A stretch of 64,000 nt of DNA from Microbacterium sp. LWO14-1.2 (lineage in GTDB: Bacteria; Actinomycetota; Actinomycetes; Actinomycetales; Microbacteriaceae): assembly GCF_038397715.1 (NCBI RefSeq), contig NZ_CP151633.1:1984001-2048000 (forward strand), given 5' to 3'. Shown here one piece after another: positions 16,029 through 24,747 of the stretch. Positions within the stretch are counted from its first letter, which is position 1. Each line of letters starts with the position of its first letter. Position numbers and translations under genes: made by a program. The notes under the pieces are model-generated. The model did not search any database. It was not told the origin of the DNA and saw only the letters and a list, made by a program, of their open reading frames with translations.

Positions 16029-16556
16029 ATGACCGGGATCCGGGGGGATGCGGCGAGACGGGCAGGCGTGCCGCTCGTTCTCGCGACCATGCTGCTGCTG
16101 GGCGGATGCGCCACCGCGACGGGGCCGGGAGCCGCACCGCCCACTCCGAGTCCCACCCCGACGCCGACAGTGGCGTGCCCGCTGGTGGAGGGGCAGACGC
16201 TGCCGCCCGAGTGCGCGCCGTACGACCCCGACCACGCGATGGCGCAGAACGATCGGCACCGGGAGCGGATGGATCTCGACGAGGACGCCCGGGCGGCCGC
16301 CGCACAGCCCGCAGCCGATCTGCAGCGCAGCCTCGAAACGCTGCAGGCTTCCGGCAGCATCTCGCTCGACGCCGTCGAGCAGGCTCTCGACGACGCCGGC
16401 CTCGTCGACCCGCAGGTGATGGGCGATGAGCGTGCCGTGGCGTTCGGCGCCGCGGCCCCCGAGGGCGGCTGCGTGTTCGGCGAGCTCCGCGCCGACGTGG
16501 TCACGGTCGACGTGGGCGGCTACATCATGGACGGCGGCTGCCTGCCCGCCCAGTGA
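16029..16556 (+). CDS. Predicted secreted lipoprotein
   Basis: A 175-residue protein of unknown function. Signal peptide MTGIRGDAARRAGVPLVLAT ends in lipobox LGGC, so Cys27 would be lipidated and the protein anchored outside the membrane. A Pro/Thr linker (PPTPSPTPTPT) follows, then a small domain with CPLVEGQTLPPEC and later GGCVFGEL and MDGGCL, whose cysteines may form disulfides. The start codon is uncertain (ATG 16011 is also in frame); neither has a strong RBS. The last codons and stop are the first unit of a 16-bp tandem repeat. It is divergent from the oxidase gene. Confidence 0.75.
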   Translation: MTGIRGDAARRAGVPLVLATMLLLGGCATATGPGAAPPTPSPTPTPTVACPLVEGQTLPPECAPYDPDHAMAQNDRHRERMDLDEDARAAAAQPAADLQRSLETLQASGSISLDAVEQALDDAGLVDPQVMGDERAVAFGAAAPEGGCVFGELRADVVTVDVGGYIMDGGCLPAQ

Positions 16557-16588
16557 CCTGCCCGCCCAGTGACCTGCCCGCCCAGCGA
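16541..16588 (+). repeat. Three tandem copies of a 16-bp unit containing a stop codon
   Basis: CCTGCCCGCCCAGTGA at 16541, 16557 and 16573 (the third ends AGCGA). The first copy encodes the last residues and TGA of the lipoprotein gene, so the repeat duplicates the gene end into the spacer. Confidence 0.9.
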
Positions 16589-16603
16589 TCGGGCGATCCT
16601 GGA

Positions 16604-17053
16604 TCAGGGATGCACGGGGTAGTGGCTGCTGATCGCGATGCGGTTCCAGCTGTTGATGACCACGGCGAGCCACGTCACGGCGGCGATCTGCTTCTCGCTG
16701 AGCACGCCGTCGACGTCGACGCCCCGGTCGGGGAGGCGGGCGTGGTCGCCGATCATCGTCACCCGCTCGGCGATCTGCAGCGCTGCCTGCTCCTCGGGGC
16801 TGAAGTACTGCGACTCCCACCACCCGGCGACGACTGCGAGCCGGTCGGCGGTCTCCCCGGCCTTCACGGCATCGGCGCTGTGCATCCGCAGACAGAACGC
16901 GCAGCCGTTGATCTGCGATGCGCGCACCTTCACGAGTTCGACGAGCAGCGGCGAGAGCCCGGCATCCACTCCCGCGGCGACCGCCTGGTCGTTGAACTCG
17001 AGCATCGCCCGATAAGGGGCAGAGTAGATCTTGCCGATGTTCACGTGCGACAC
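16604..17053 (-). CDS. Carboxymuconolactone-decarboxylase/AhpD-like protein, ECF41-linked
   Basis: A 149-residue AhpD-fold protein with CAFCLRMH (C51-x2-C54-x3-H58), the redox-active pair and His of alkylhydroperoxidase AhpD-type proteins. It probably reduces peroxides or passes electrons to a peroxidase as a cytoplasmic oligomer. I take GTG 17053 as start because AAGGAG sits 6 nt before it and the family begins just there. Upstream at 17100-17124 is a promoter of the same layout as those of the ECF41 sigma gene and its divergent reductase. Carboxymuconolactone decarboxylase homologues are the typical ECF41 targets, so this gene is probably part of that regulon although it lies 12 kb away. 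Confidence 0.88.
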   Translation of the reverse strand: MSHVNIGKIYSAPYRAMLEFNDQAVAAGVDAGLSPLLVELVKVRASQINGCAFCLRMHSADAVKAGETADRLAVVAGWWESQYFSPEEQAALQIAERVTMIGDHARLPDRGVDVDGVLSEKQIAAVTWLAVVINSWNRIAISSHYPVHP

Positions 17054-17099
17054 GTCGTCTCCTTGGTTCTCGGGGCGCCGGATGCGCCTCCACCGATAT

Positions 17100-17124
17100 G
17101 ACGACGCAGGGAGTCGGAGTGTGA
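17100..17124 (-). promoter_or_regulatory. Predicted ECF41-type promoter of the AhpD-like gene
   Basis: On the minus strand, TCACA (17124-17120), 16 nt, then CGTC (17103-17100). Flanks CCTCACA and CTGCGTCGTCAT match the promoter before the NmrA-type gene at 29704-29728. The -10 box ends 46 nt before the GTG start. The published ECF41 consensus is TGTCACA...CGTC. Confidence 0.75.
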
Positions 17125-17140
17125 GGGCGGGATCGGAGAA

Positions 17141-17167
17141 CGCCCCCGGAGCGGGGCTCCGGGGGCG
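17141..17167 (-). terminator. Perfect 12-bp terminator hairpin of the ABC-amidase-aldolase operon
   Basis: CGCCCCCGGAGC (17141-17152) pairs with GCTCCGGGGGCG (17156-17167) around GGG, six nt past the aldolase stop codon on the minus strand. Confidence 0.85.
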
Positions 17168-17172
17168 GCCGA

Positions 17173-17934
17173 TCAGGAGGCGACGGAGACGGATGCGTCG
17201 GCGATGAGCCCGTCCATGAGGGTGCGCGCGTTGCCGTAGCCCTCCGAGATCGCGGCGTGCTGCATGGTCAGCAGCACGTAGTCGGCGTTCTCGGCGATCG
17301 CGAACTCCTTCTCGATCGTGGTCCAGGCCGGGAGCACCCACGGCTTGCCGTTCGCGCGTGCGGCGGCGATCACGCGGCGGAAGTCGTCGAAGTCGGCCTC
17401 GGTCTGCCGGTACGCGCCGCGACCGCTCATGGCCGCGAGGTCGCCGGGGCCGATGAAGATGCCGTCGACCGTGGGCAGGGCGGCGATGCCCTCGACGTCG
17501 CGCAGGGCCCGTGGATCCTCCACCATGGGGAAGACCTTGATGTCGCGGTCCTGGGCGGCGATCCACTCGTCGGAGTAGCCGCGGTAGCCCATGGTGCGAC
17601 CACCCGCGAGGCTCCGTGATCCGAGCGGCGGGAACTTCGCGAAGTCGGTGATGCGCTTGGCGTGCTCCAGTCCCTCGATGTGCGGGATGATGACGCCGTC
17701 CGAGCCGAAGTCGAGGGCCTGCTGGATCGCGCCGCGCTCGGGCACCAGCACCTTCGAGAGGACCTCGAGGCCGAGCCCCTTGAGCAGCGGGATGAAGCGC
17801 TCGAGGGTCGCGAGGTCGAACGATCCGTGCTCGATGTCGAGCACCACGAAGTCGTAGCCGAGTCCGGCGACGATCTCCCCGATCGCGCTGCTGCCGTCCG
17901 AGAGCCAGGCCCCCTGCTTGAGTGTGTGAGTCAT
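17173..17934 (-). CDS. HpcH/HpaI-family class II aldolase
   Basis: A 253-residue TIM-barrel aldolase. Landmarks: DIEHGSFD (33-40) with the catalytic His and metal-site neighbourhood, GSRSLAGG, FPMVEDPRAL with a metal-ligand Glu, and IFIGPGDLAAMSG with the metal-ligand Asp. The family cleaves 4-hydroxy-2-oxo acids to pyruvate plus an aldehyde. RBS AAAGGAA precedes ATG 17934. It is the last gene of the operon, 32 nt after the amidase, so it probably processes a carbon skeleton released by that enzyme after import of an amide by the ABC transporter. The exact substrate is unknown. Confidence 0.88.
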   Translation of the reverse strand: MTHTLKQGAWLSDGSSAIGEIVAGLGYDFVVLDIEHGSFDLATLERFIPLLKGLGLEVLSKVLVPERGAIQQALDFGSDGVIIPHIEGLEHAKRITDFAKFPPLGSRSLAGGRTMGYRGYSDEWIAAQDRDIKVFPMVEDPRALRDVEGIAALPTVDGIFIGPGDLAAMSGRGAYRQTEADFDDFRRVIAAARANGKPWVLPAWTTIEKEFAIAENADYVLLTMQHAAISEGYGNARTLMDGLIADASVSVAS

Positions 17935-17966
17935 GATGTTCCTTTCGGTGTTCCGGGGTGCGGGCG

Positions 17967-18764
17967 TCAGGCGGACGCGACGACGGTGAAGCGGCGGTTG
18001 GCGAGCGAGGGGTTCACACTGCGCACCTGGGCGATGCGCTCGGGGCGGGCGTCGGCGACGGCGATGCCGGTCGACTCGCCGATCTCGCCGAGCGTGATCC
18101 CCATGGGGTCGACGATGATGCTGCCGCCGGTGCCCACTCCCGGCCCCTGCGACACCGCGGCGACGTAGAGCGTGTTCTCGATCGCGCGGGCGCGGGCGAG
18201 GGTGTTCCAGTGGTCCTCCTTGCGGGCCCCGGGCATCCAGGCGGCGGGGTAGAGCAGCAGGTCGACGCCGGCGTCGGCGTGCTCGCGCGCGACCTCGGGG
18301 AAGCGCAGGTCGTAGCACGTCAGCATCCCGACGGTCACGTCGTCGACCGTGAACGTCACCGGGCCCGCGATGTCGCCGGGGCGGATGTGGTCGGACTCCA
18401 GGAACCCGAACGCGTCGTACAGGTGGAGCTTGTGATAGACCCGCGACAGGCCCTCGTCGGGCGTCACGAGCACGAGCGTGTTGTAGCCGCGCGCCTCCCC
18501 GTCGATGGATTCGAGCATGCCGGCGACGATCGAGACCCCGGTGCGTCGTGACAGCTCGGCGAGTCCCGTCACGAACGGTCCGTCGAGCGACTCGCCCTGC
18601 TTCACGAACTCCTCGTCGAGGGTGGGGACGTCGAACATCGCGAACTCCGGGAAGACGACGAGGCGCGCTCCGGCAGCCGCCGCCTCCTCGGTGAGCCGGG
18701 AGATCTCCGCGAGGTTCGCGGCCTTGTCGTCGCCCGAGACCATCTGGCCGATCGCGAACTTCAT
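17967..18764 (-). CDS. Carbon-nitrogen hydrolase (nitrilase superfamily amidase)
   Basis: A 265-residue cytoplasmic hydrolase with the Glu-Lys-Cys triad: E40 (VVFPEFAMF), K112 (YHKLHLYD) and C150 (LTCYDLRFPE). The CYDLRFPE motif is typical of the omega-amidase/Nit2-like and N-carbamoyl branches that act on amides rather than nitriles. It should hydrolyse a carboxamide to acid plus ammonia. Its ATG overlaps the stop of the LysR gene (ATGA 18761-18764), and the aldolase follows. Placement with a peptide-type ABC importer suggests the imported substrate carries an amide bond. Confidence 0.9.
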   Translation of the reverse strand: MKFAIGQMVSGDDKAANLAEISRLTEEAAAAGARLVVFPEFAMFDVPTLDEEFVKQGESLDGPFVTGLAELSRRTGVSIVAGMLESIDGEARGYNTLVLVTPDEGLSRVYHKLHLYDAFGFLESDHIRPGDIAGPVTFTVDDVTVGMLTCYDLRFPEVAREHADAGVDLLLYPAAWMPGARKEDHWNTLARARAIENTLYVAAVSQGPGVGTGGSIIVDPMGITLGEIGESTGIAVADARPERIAQVRSVNPSLANRRFTVVASA

Positions 18765-19678
18765 GATGAACCTTCTTCCGTGGTGAGGCTCTCCGGGACG
18801 GAGAGCTCGGTGATGCAGTGCTGCACGAACGCCCGGCCGACCGCGTCGAGGCGGCGGTCGAACCAGGAGATCGAGGTCGTGAGTCCCACCGAGGGGTTCA
18901 CGAGCGTGCGGTAGACGACGTTGTGCTGCGGGATGTCCGACAGCGACTTCGGGATGAAGCAGACGCCCATCCCGGCCGACACCATCGCCGCCTGGTCGAG
19001 GTACGAGCCCATGACCTCGAGCGAGCGCGGCGAGAATCCGGCGCGCATGCACGCGGTGACCACCGCGTCGTAGCCCGTCGGGTTGGCGGTGCGCGGCCCC
19101 TGCAGGATGCGTTCGTTGCGCAGCATCGCGAAGTCGACCTCGTCGACCCCCGCGAGCGGGTGGTCGTCGGGGAGGGCCACGAGGTACTCCTCGGCGAACA
19201 GCGCCGTCGACGAGAGGTCCTTGAGGTCGGGCTCGGTGAGCAGGATGGCGACATCGATCGACCCCTGCTCCAGCTCGTCGACGAGCAGGGAGGTCGGGAT
19301 GCTGCGCACCTGCACCGTCGCGGTCGGATGCGCGCGGATGAACTGCCGAACGGCGCGAGCCGGTGAGCTGAACATCATCGCGGGCACGATGCCGACCCGC
19401 ACCCGCCCGAACTCGTGGCTGCGCTGGTCGTCGAGCAGCTGGGTGATGTGCTGCATGGCCTCCAGCACCCGCCGGCATCGGTAGTAGAACTCGCGGCCCG
19501 CCTCGGTCGGCGTGATCGGACGCGTGGTGCGGTCGATCAGGGCGACCCCCACGTCCTTCTCCAGCCGGGAGATCTGCTGCGAGAGGGCCGGCGCCGTGAT
19601 GAAGAGGCTGTCGGCCGCCTGCTTGAAGCCGCCGGCATCCACCAGCGTCACGAACAGCTCCAGTCGTCGTGTCTCCAT
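18761..19678 (-). CDS. LysR-family transcriptional regulator, embedded in the operon
   Basis: A 305-residue LysR protein: N-terminal winged HTH (ELFVTLVDAGGFKQAADSLF, then ITAPALSQQISRLEKDVG) and a periplasmic-binding-like effector domain (from RVRVGIVPAM). It lies between the transporter ATPase gene (3 nt gap) and the amidase gene (4 nt overlap) in the same orientation. LysR genes more usually diverge from their targets, so here the regulator is transcribed with the genes it probably controls, which gives a feedback loop. The operator should lie upstream of the binding-protein gene near 24.8 kb. The effector is likely the imported amide or a product. Confidence 0.92.
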   Translation of the reverse strand: METRRLELFVTLVDAGGFKQAADSLFITAPALSQQISRLEKDVGVALIDRTTRPITPTEAGREFYYRCRRVLEAMQHITQLLDDQRSHEFGRVRVGIVPAMMFSSPARAVRQFIRAHPTATVQVRSIPTSLLVDELEQGSIDVAILLTEPDLKDLSSTALFAEEYLVALPDDHPLAGVDEVDFAMLRNERILQGPRTANPTGYDAVVTACMRAGFSPRSLEVMGSYLDQAAMVSAGMGVCFIPKSLSDIPQHNVVYRTLVNPSVGLTTSISWFDRRLDAVGRAFVQHCITELSVPESLTTEEGSS

Positions 19679-19681
19679 GCG

Positions 19682-21367
19682 CTAGGCCCTCCTCGACGCG
19701 AGACGCTCCGCGCGCCGCACCCGCTGGATCTCGGGGTCGGGCACGGGCGCGGCCGCGATGAGACGCTTCGTGTACTCGTCGTGCGGGTGGTGCAGCACCT
19801 CCTCGGTCGGACCCTCTTCGACGACGTCGCCGTGCCGCAGCACGACCACGCGGTTCGACAGGGTCTCGACCACCGACAGGTCGTGGCTGATGAACAGGCA
19901 CGAGAACCCGAGCTCGCGCTGCAGCGCCAGGAACAGGTCGAGCACCTGCGCCTGCACCGACACGTCGAGCGCCGAGGTCGGCTCGTCGGCGATCATCAGC
20001 ACCGGGTCGGTCGCGATCGCGCGAGCGATGCCGATGCGCTGCCGCTGCCCGCCCGACAGCTCGTGCGGGTAGCGATCGGACCAGTCCGGGTTCAGTTGCA
20101 CGCGCTCCAGGAGCTCCTTCGCCCGCGCCCTCCGCGCGCGGGGATCGCGCACGAGCCCCTGCCACAGCAGCGGGTCGGAGATCGCCTGCCCGATCGTGCG
20201 CCGGGGATTCAGAGAGGATGCGGGGTCCTGGAAGACCATCGTCACGTGGCGTCGCAGCTGGCGCAGCGCACGCCCCGGTCGTCCGGTGATGCGCTCGCCG
20301 CGCACCTCGAGGGTGCCCTCGGTCACCGGGAGCAGGCCGATCGCGGCCTTGCCGATCGTCGACTTGCCCGATCCGGATTCGCCGACCAGGCCGACGATCT
20401 CGCCGCGCTGCACTTCGAGGTCGATGCCGTTGATGGCCTGGAACCCGGGGCGGCGCCAGCGTCCGGGGTACCGGATCACGGCATCCTGCAGCCGCAGCAC
20501 CGTCTCGGGCAGCGGGGTGGTGGCGGTCACGCCGTCGATGCGCAGCTTGTTGCCCGCGGCGGCCAGGAAGTCGTCGGCCTTGCCGAGATGCGGCACCGCG
20601 GCGAGCAATGCCTGCGTGTACGGCTCCTGCGGGCTCTTGAACAGTCGAGCGGACGGCGCCTCCTCCACGACGCGGCCGTCCTTCATGACCACCACCTCGT
20701 CGGCGACGTCGGCCACCACGCCCATGTCGTGCGTGATGATGAGCACCGCCATCCCCATGCGCTCCTGGATCTCGGCGATGAGGTCGAGGATCTCGGCCTG
20801 CACGGTCACATCGAGCGCCGTGGTCGGCTCGTCGGCGATCAGCAGGTCGGGCTCCGACGAGATCGCCATCGCGATCATCGCGCGCTGGCGCTGGCCGCCC
20901 GAGAGCTGGTGCGGATAGTGGTCGACCTTCTCCTCCGGAGCCGGCATGTGCACGTCGCGCAGCAGCTGCACCGCGCGCTCACGCGCCACCCTGTGGTCGA
21001 GGTCGTGGTGGCTGGTGAGGGCCTCGATCAGCTGATGCCCGATCGTGTAGACGGGGTTCAGGGCCGTCATCGGCTCCTGGAAGATCGTCGCGATGCGGGA
21101 TCCCCTGAGCGGCCTCAGCCCCTTGTCGCGCAACGGCACGAGGTCGGTGCCGTCGAAGAGGATGCGTCCCGTGCGCCGCGCGTTGGGAGGGAGGAGGTCG
21201 AGGATCGACATCGCCGTGACCGACTTGCCGGAGCCCGACTCGCCCACGAGGGCGAGCGTCTTGCGACGGTCGACGCTGAACGACACCTCGTGGGTGACCT
21301 GGCGCCAGCCGTCGGGAGTGGCGAACTCGACGGACAGGCCGTCGACCTGCAGCAGCGGGTCGTTCAT
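19682..21367 (-). CDS. Peptide-type ABC transporter ATPase, fused DppD-DppF-like
   Basis: A 561-residue protein with two complete ABC ATPase halves, each with Walker A GESGSGKS, signature LSGGQRQR and Walker B (LLIADEPTT, LMIADEPTS). Each half ends with the oligopeptide/dipeptide C-terminal segment (EAPSARLFKSPQEPYTQAL; PTEEVLHHPHDEYTKRLIAA). It powers import through the two permeases encoded upstream. ATG 21367 overlaps the DppC-like stop (ATGA). Fusion of the two ATPases is common in actinobacteria. No substrate can be read from the ATPase itself. Confidence 0.93.
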   Translation of the reverse strand: MNDPLLQVDGLSVEFATPDGWRQVTHEVSFSVDRRKTLALVGESGSGKSVTAMSILDLLPPNARRTGRILFDGTDLVPLRDKGLRPLRGSRIATIFQEPMTALNPVYTIGHQLIEALTSHHDLDHRVARERAVQLLRDVHMPAPEEKVDHYPHQLSGGQRQRAMIAMAISSEPDLLIADEPTTALDVTVQAEILDLIAEIQERMGMAVLIITHDMGVVADVADEVVVMKDGRVVEEAPSARLFKSPQEPYTQALLAAVPHLGKADDFLAAAGNKLRIDGVTATTPLPETVLRLQDAVIRYPGRWRRPGFQAINGIDLEVQRGEIVGLVGESGSGKSTIGKAAIGLLPVTEGTLEVRGERITGRPGRALRQLRRHVTMVFQDPASSLNPRRTIGQAISDPLLWQGLVRDPRARRARAKELLERVQLNPDWSDRYPHELSGGQRQRIGIARAIATDPVLMIADEPTSALDVSVQAQVLDLFLALQRELGFSCLFISHDLSVVETLSNRVVVLRHGDVVEEGPTEEVLHHPHDEYTKRLIAAAPVPDPEIQRVRRAERLASRRA

Positions 21368-22209
21368 GAGCGCTTCTTCGCTTTCGGGTCGAGGAGGTCG
21401 CGGAGGGCGTCGCCGAGGATGCCGAACGCGAGGATCGTCAGGACGATGACCGCGCCCGGCACGAGCAGCACGTGCGGATCGGTCGTCAGGTACCGCTGAC
21501 CCTGCGCCACCATCGAGCCCCACGACGGGGTGGGCGGCACGACGCCGAGGCCGAGGTAGCTGAGTCCGGACTCCATGAGGATCGCCGCAGCCATCGTCAG
21601 GGAGAACTGCACGATGATGGGCGCCGAGACGTTCGCGAGAACGGTGCGGAACAGGATGACGACCGTCGGCGCTCCGAACGTACGCGCCGCGTCGACGTAC
21701 TCCTCGCGCTTCGTCGACAGCACCTGTCCGTAGGTGATGCGGGCGAAGATCGGGGCGAACAGCACACCCATCGCGATGATGAGGGTCACCGGGCCCGGCC
21801 CGTAGAGCGTCACGGCGAGCAGTGCGAGGACGATGGGCGGGAACGCGAGGATGACGTCGACGATGAGCCGCATCGTGACCACTTCGGTGAGGCCGTTGAA
21901 GTAGGCGCCGAGCAGGCCGAGCAGGGTGCCGAGCACCGCGGCGAGCACCGTGGCGCCGAGGGCGATGAACAGCTCGACCTGTGCGCCGAACATGATGCGC
22001 GAGAGGATGTCGCGCCCCAGCTCGTCGGTGCCGAGCAGGTGCCCTGGGCTGAAGATCGGCTGCAGGCGGATCGCGACGTTCTGGGCGATCGGGTCATACG
22101 GGGCGAGCAGCGGCGCGAACGCCATGAGCACGATGATGACGACGAGGTACACCACCATGACGCTGCGCAGCGGGGTGATCGCCTGACGGAGGCGGGGGCT
22201 GATCTTCAT
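21364..22209 (-). CDS. Peptide-type ABC transporter permease, DppC-like
   Basis: A 281-residue inner-membrane permease. N-terminal OppC_N segment (VVYLVVIIVLMAFAPLLAPY), then HLLGTDELGRDILSRIMFGA, which is diagnostic of the DppC/OppC branch, and the BPD_transp_1 core with the EYVDAARTFGA coupling loop that docks on the ATPase. About six membrane helices. It overlaps both neighbours by 4 nt (DppB-like upstream, ATPase downstream). Confidence 0.94.
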   Translation of the reverse strand: MKISPRLRQAITPLRSVMVVYLVVIIVLMAFAPLLAPYDPIAQNVAIRLQPIFSPGHLLGTDELGRDILSRIMFGAQVELFIALGATVLAAVLGTLLGLLGAYFNGLTEVVTMRLIVDVILAFPPIVLALLAVTLYGPGPVTLIIAMGVLFAPIFARITYGQVLSTKREEYVDAARTFGAPTVVILFRTVLANVSAPIIVQFSLTMAAAILMESGLSYLGLGVVPPTPSWGSMVAQGQRYLTTDPHVLLVPGAVIVLTILAFGILGDALRDLLDPKAKKRS

Positions 22210-23159
22210 GCTCGCCTCACTCGGGGGTCGAGGATTCCGTAGGTGATGTCGACGACGATGTTGATCGCGATGAACAGCATCGCGATCACGATCACGACGC
22301 CCTGCACGACCGGGTAGTCGCGTGTCGTGACGCCGTCGACGAGGAGGCTCGACAGGCCCGGGTAGTTGAAGACGCGCTCCACGAGCACGGTCGACCCGAG
22401 CAGGGTGCCGAAGCCGATGCCGACGACCGTGACCACCGGGGTCAGGGAGTTGCGCAGCACGTGCCGGCGGAACACCGTCATCGGCGCGAGTCCGATCGAC
22501 TTCGCGGTACGCACCCAGTCCTGCGTCTGCACCTCGAGCACCGCCGACCTCGTCATGCGGGCGATCTGGGCCGCGAACCCGACCGCCAGCGAGATCGCCG
22601 GAAGGGTGAGGCTCTTGATCGCCCCGAGGAAGTCCTTCGACGGGTCCACGTAGCCGCCCGCGGGGAAGAGGCCGAGGGTGATCGAGAAGACGAGGATGAG
22701 CACGGCGCCGAACACGAACACGGGCAGGGCGACGCCGATCGAGCTGAGCGCGGTGACCAGCGTGTCGACCCATCCGCCGCGGCGGGCCGCGAGGGCTCCC
22801 ATCGCGACGCCGATCACGATCGACAGGACCGTGGCGTACGCGACGAGGAGGAGGGTGCGCGGGAGGCGGGCGCCGATGGCCTCGAGCACGGGCTGAGAGG
22901 TGCGGAACGACTCGCCCAGGTCGCCGGTGAAGACGCCGGAGAGGAAGGACAGGTACTGGGTGAGGAGCGGCTGATTGAGGCCCAGCTGCTCGCGGAGGGC
23001 CGCGACGGCCTCCGGGCTGGGCGCCCCGCCGTCGCCCGTGCTGAGGAGCAGCACGGCGGGGTCGCCCGGAACGAGTTGCAGTGCGGAGAAGATGAGGGTG
23101 AGGACCAGCAGGACCAGTCCCACCCCCATCGCCAGCCGCTTCGCGATGAAGAGGATCAC
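22206..23159 (-). CDS. Peptide-type ABC transporter permease, DppB-like
   Basis: A 317-residue permease beginning MILFIAKRLAMGVGLVLLVL with the DppB/OppB N-terminal helix, then LVPGDPA, a large extracytoplasmic loop, and the coupling segment DWVRTAKSIGLAP. Ends with DITYGILDPRVRRA, the usual DppB tail. It starts 7 nt after the binding-protein gene and overlaps the DppC-like gene by 4 nt. Confidence 0.94.
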   Translation of the reverse strand: MILFIAKRLAMGVGLVLLVLTLIFSALQLVPGDPAVLLLSTGDGGAPSPEAVAALREQLGLNQPLLTQYLSFLSGVFTGDLGESFRTSQPVLEAIGARLPRTLLLVAYATVLSIVIGVAMGALAARRGGWVDTLVTALSSIGVALPVFVFGAVLILVFSITLGLFPAGGYVDPSKDFLGAIKSLTLPAISLAVGFAAQIARMTRSAVLEVQTQDWVRTAKSIGLAPMTVFRRHVLRNSLTPVVTVVGIGFGTLLGSTVLVERVFNYPGLSSLLVDGVTTRDYPVVQGVVIVIAMLFIAINIVVDITYGILDPRVRRA

Positions 23160-23166
23160 AGCGGGG

Positions 23167-24747
23167 TCACTCCACGGAGGCGTGCGCCAGGTTGAGCGAG
23201 CTGTAGAAGACGAGGAACCCGGGCAGCGTCTCGAAGCCCTTCACCTTGTCGTTGTAGGCGTACGCCTGCTCGCGGGTGTTGATGGAGGCGAAGGGCACGT
23301 CCTCCGCCCAGATGTCGGCGATCTGCGCGTAGATCTCCTTCTTCGCGGCGTCGTCGTCGGCGGCGCGGAGGCCGTCTTCGATCAGGCCGCGCAGCGTCTC
23401 GTTCGAGTAGCCCCAGCCGACGTTGAAGTTGCGGCTGTCGACGACCCAGTTCAGCAGGTAGGACGGATCGGTGATGACGCCGGCGTCACCCGAGACGGCG
23501 AGGTCGTACTCTCCGGCGTTGCCCTTGCTGACGCGGGTCGACCAGTCGGGGGCGTCGAGCGTGACGTCGATGCCCACCGCGCGCAGGTCCTCCTGGACTG
23601 ACAGCGCGTTGTCCTGCAGGAACGTGTACTGCGAGGTCGAGAGCAGCGTCGCCGAGAAGCCGTCCGGGTACCCGGCATCCGCGAGCAGCTCCTTCGCCTT
23701 CTCAGGATCGTAGCTCCACAGCTCGGCGGCCTTCGGGTCGTACGCGGGGTCGTCGTCCGGGATCACGATGCCGTCGAGCGGCGCGCCGTTGCTCTGGAAC
23801 GCTGCGGTCACCGCGTTCTCGCGGTTCAGCGCGTAGGCGACCGCCTGGCGCACCTTCGGGTCGGCGAACGGGCCGTCGGTCACGTTGAACTGCACGTACT
23901 GGAACGGCCCCTGCTGCGCGTCGACCGTGAGCCCGGCATCCGACACCCGCTGGAAGTTCTCCCACGGCACGTACTCGATCATGTCGACGTCGCCGCTGAG
24001 CAGCGCGTTGGTGCGGGCCTCCCCGTCGGGGTAGAACTTCACCTCGATGCTGTCGAGCGACACCTCGTCGGCGTCGTAGTAGTCCTCGTTCTTCTCGACC
24101 GTGAGGCCGATGCCCTGATCGAGGTTCGTCATCTCGAAGGGGCCGGCGCCGATCCAGTTCGCGGTGTCGGCGTTGAGCGACGAGTCGGGCACGATCGCCG
24201 CGAACGGCAGGGCCAGGTACTGCAGGAACGCGGTGTTGGGCTGCGCGAGCGTGATGGTGACGGTGTCGCCGTCGGCGACGATGTCGGTGATGTCCTTGAG
24301 GCCGGCGGCGAGCTGCGAACCGTTCGCGGGGTCGCGGTAGTAGTCGAGCGAGTTCTTCACGTTCTCCGCCGTGAGCGGGGTGTCGTCGTGGAACGTCAGG
24401 TCGGGACGCAGCGTGAACACGTAGGACGTGGGATCGCTCGTGTCGACCGACTCGGCGACACCCGGCACGACCGCGCCGCTCTCGTCGTACGTCATGAGCC
24501 CGCGGTGCACCATGGTGAGCAGCTGGTTCACGGCCCCGCCCTGCTGCATGCCGGTGATGGGCGTCGCCGGCTCGGCCGAGAGGCCGAACACGAGGGTCTG
24601 CGCTCCGCCCTCGCCCCCCGAGTCGCCGGAGTCGCCTGAGCCGCCGCAGCCGGCGAGGACGAGGATGGATGCCGCGCCGAAGGCGACGGCGCCGATCCAG
24701 CGGGCCGGAGTGCTCCCGTGACGGCGGAGATGCTGTGAAGCAGGCAT
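23167..24747 (-). CDS. ABC transporter solute-binding lipoprotein, family 5
   Basis: A 526-residue SBP_bac_5 protein. Signal sequence ends in lipobox VLAGC (about residue 34), a Gly/Ser-rich tether follows (GGSGDSGDSGGEGG), then family hallmarks LTFHDDTPLTAENVKNSLDY and VAYALNRENA. It captures the substrate outside the membrane for the DppB/C permeases. Family 5 proteins bind peptides, nickel, sugars or opines, so the amidase and aldolase downstream are the better clue, pointing to an amide or amino-acid conjugate. It is the first gene of the seven-gene operon. Confidence 0.92.
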   Translation of the reverse strand: MPASQHLRRHGSTPARWIGAVAFGAASILVLAGCGGSGDSGDSGGEGGAQTLVFGLSAEPATPITGMQQGGAVNQLLTMVHRGLMTYDESGAVVPGVAESVDTSDPTSYVFTLRPDLTFHDDTPLTAENVKNSLDYYRDPANGSQLAAGLKDITDIVADGDTVTITLAQPNTAFLQYLALPFAAIVPDSSLNADTANWIGAGPFEMTNLDQGIGLTVEKNEDYYDADEVSLDSIEVKFYPDGEARTNALLSGDVDMIEYVPWENFQRVSDAGLTVDAQQGPFQYVQFNVTDGPFADPKVRQAVAYALNRENAVTAAFQSNGAPLDGIVIPDDDPAYDPKAAELWSYDPEKAKELLADAGYPDGFSATLLSTSQYTFLQDNALSVQEDLRAVGIDVTLDAPDWSTRVSKGNAGEYDLAVSGDAGVITDPSYLLNWVVDSRNFNVGWGYSNETLRGLIEDGLRAADDDAAKKEIYAQIADIWAEDVPFASINTREQAYAYNDKVKGFETLPGFLVFYSSLNLAHASVE

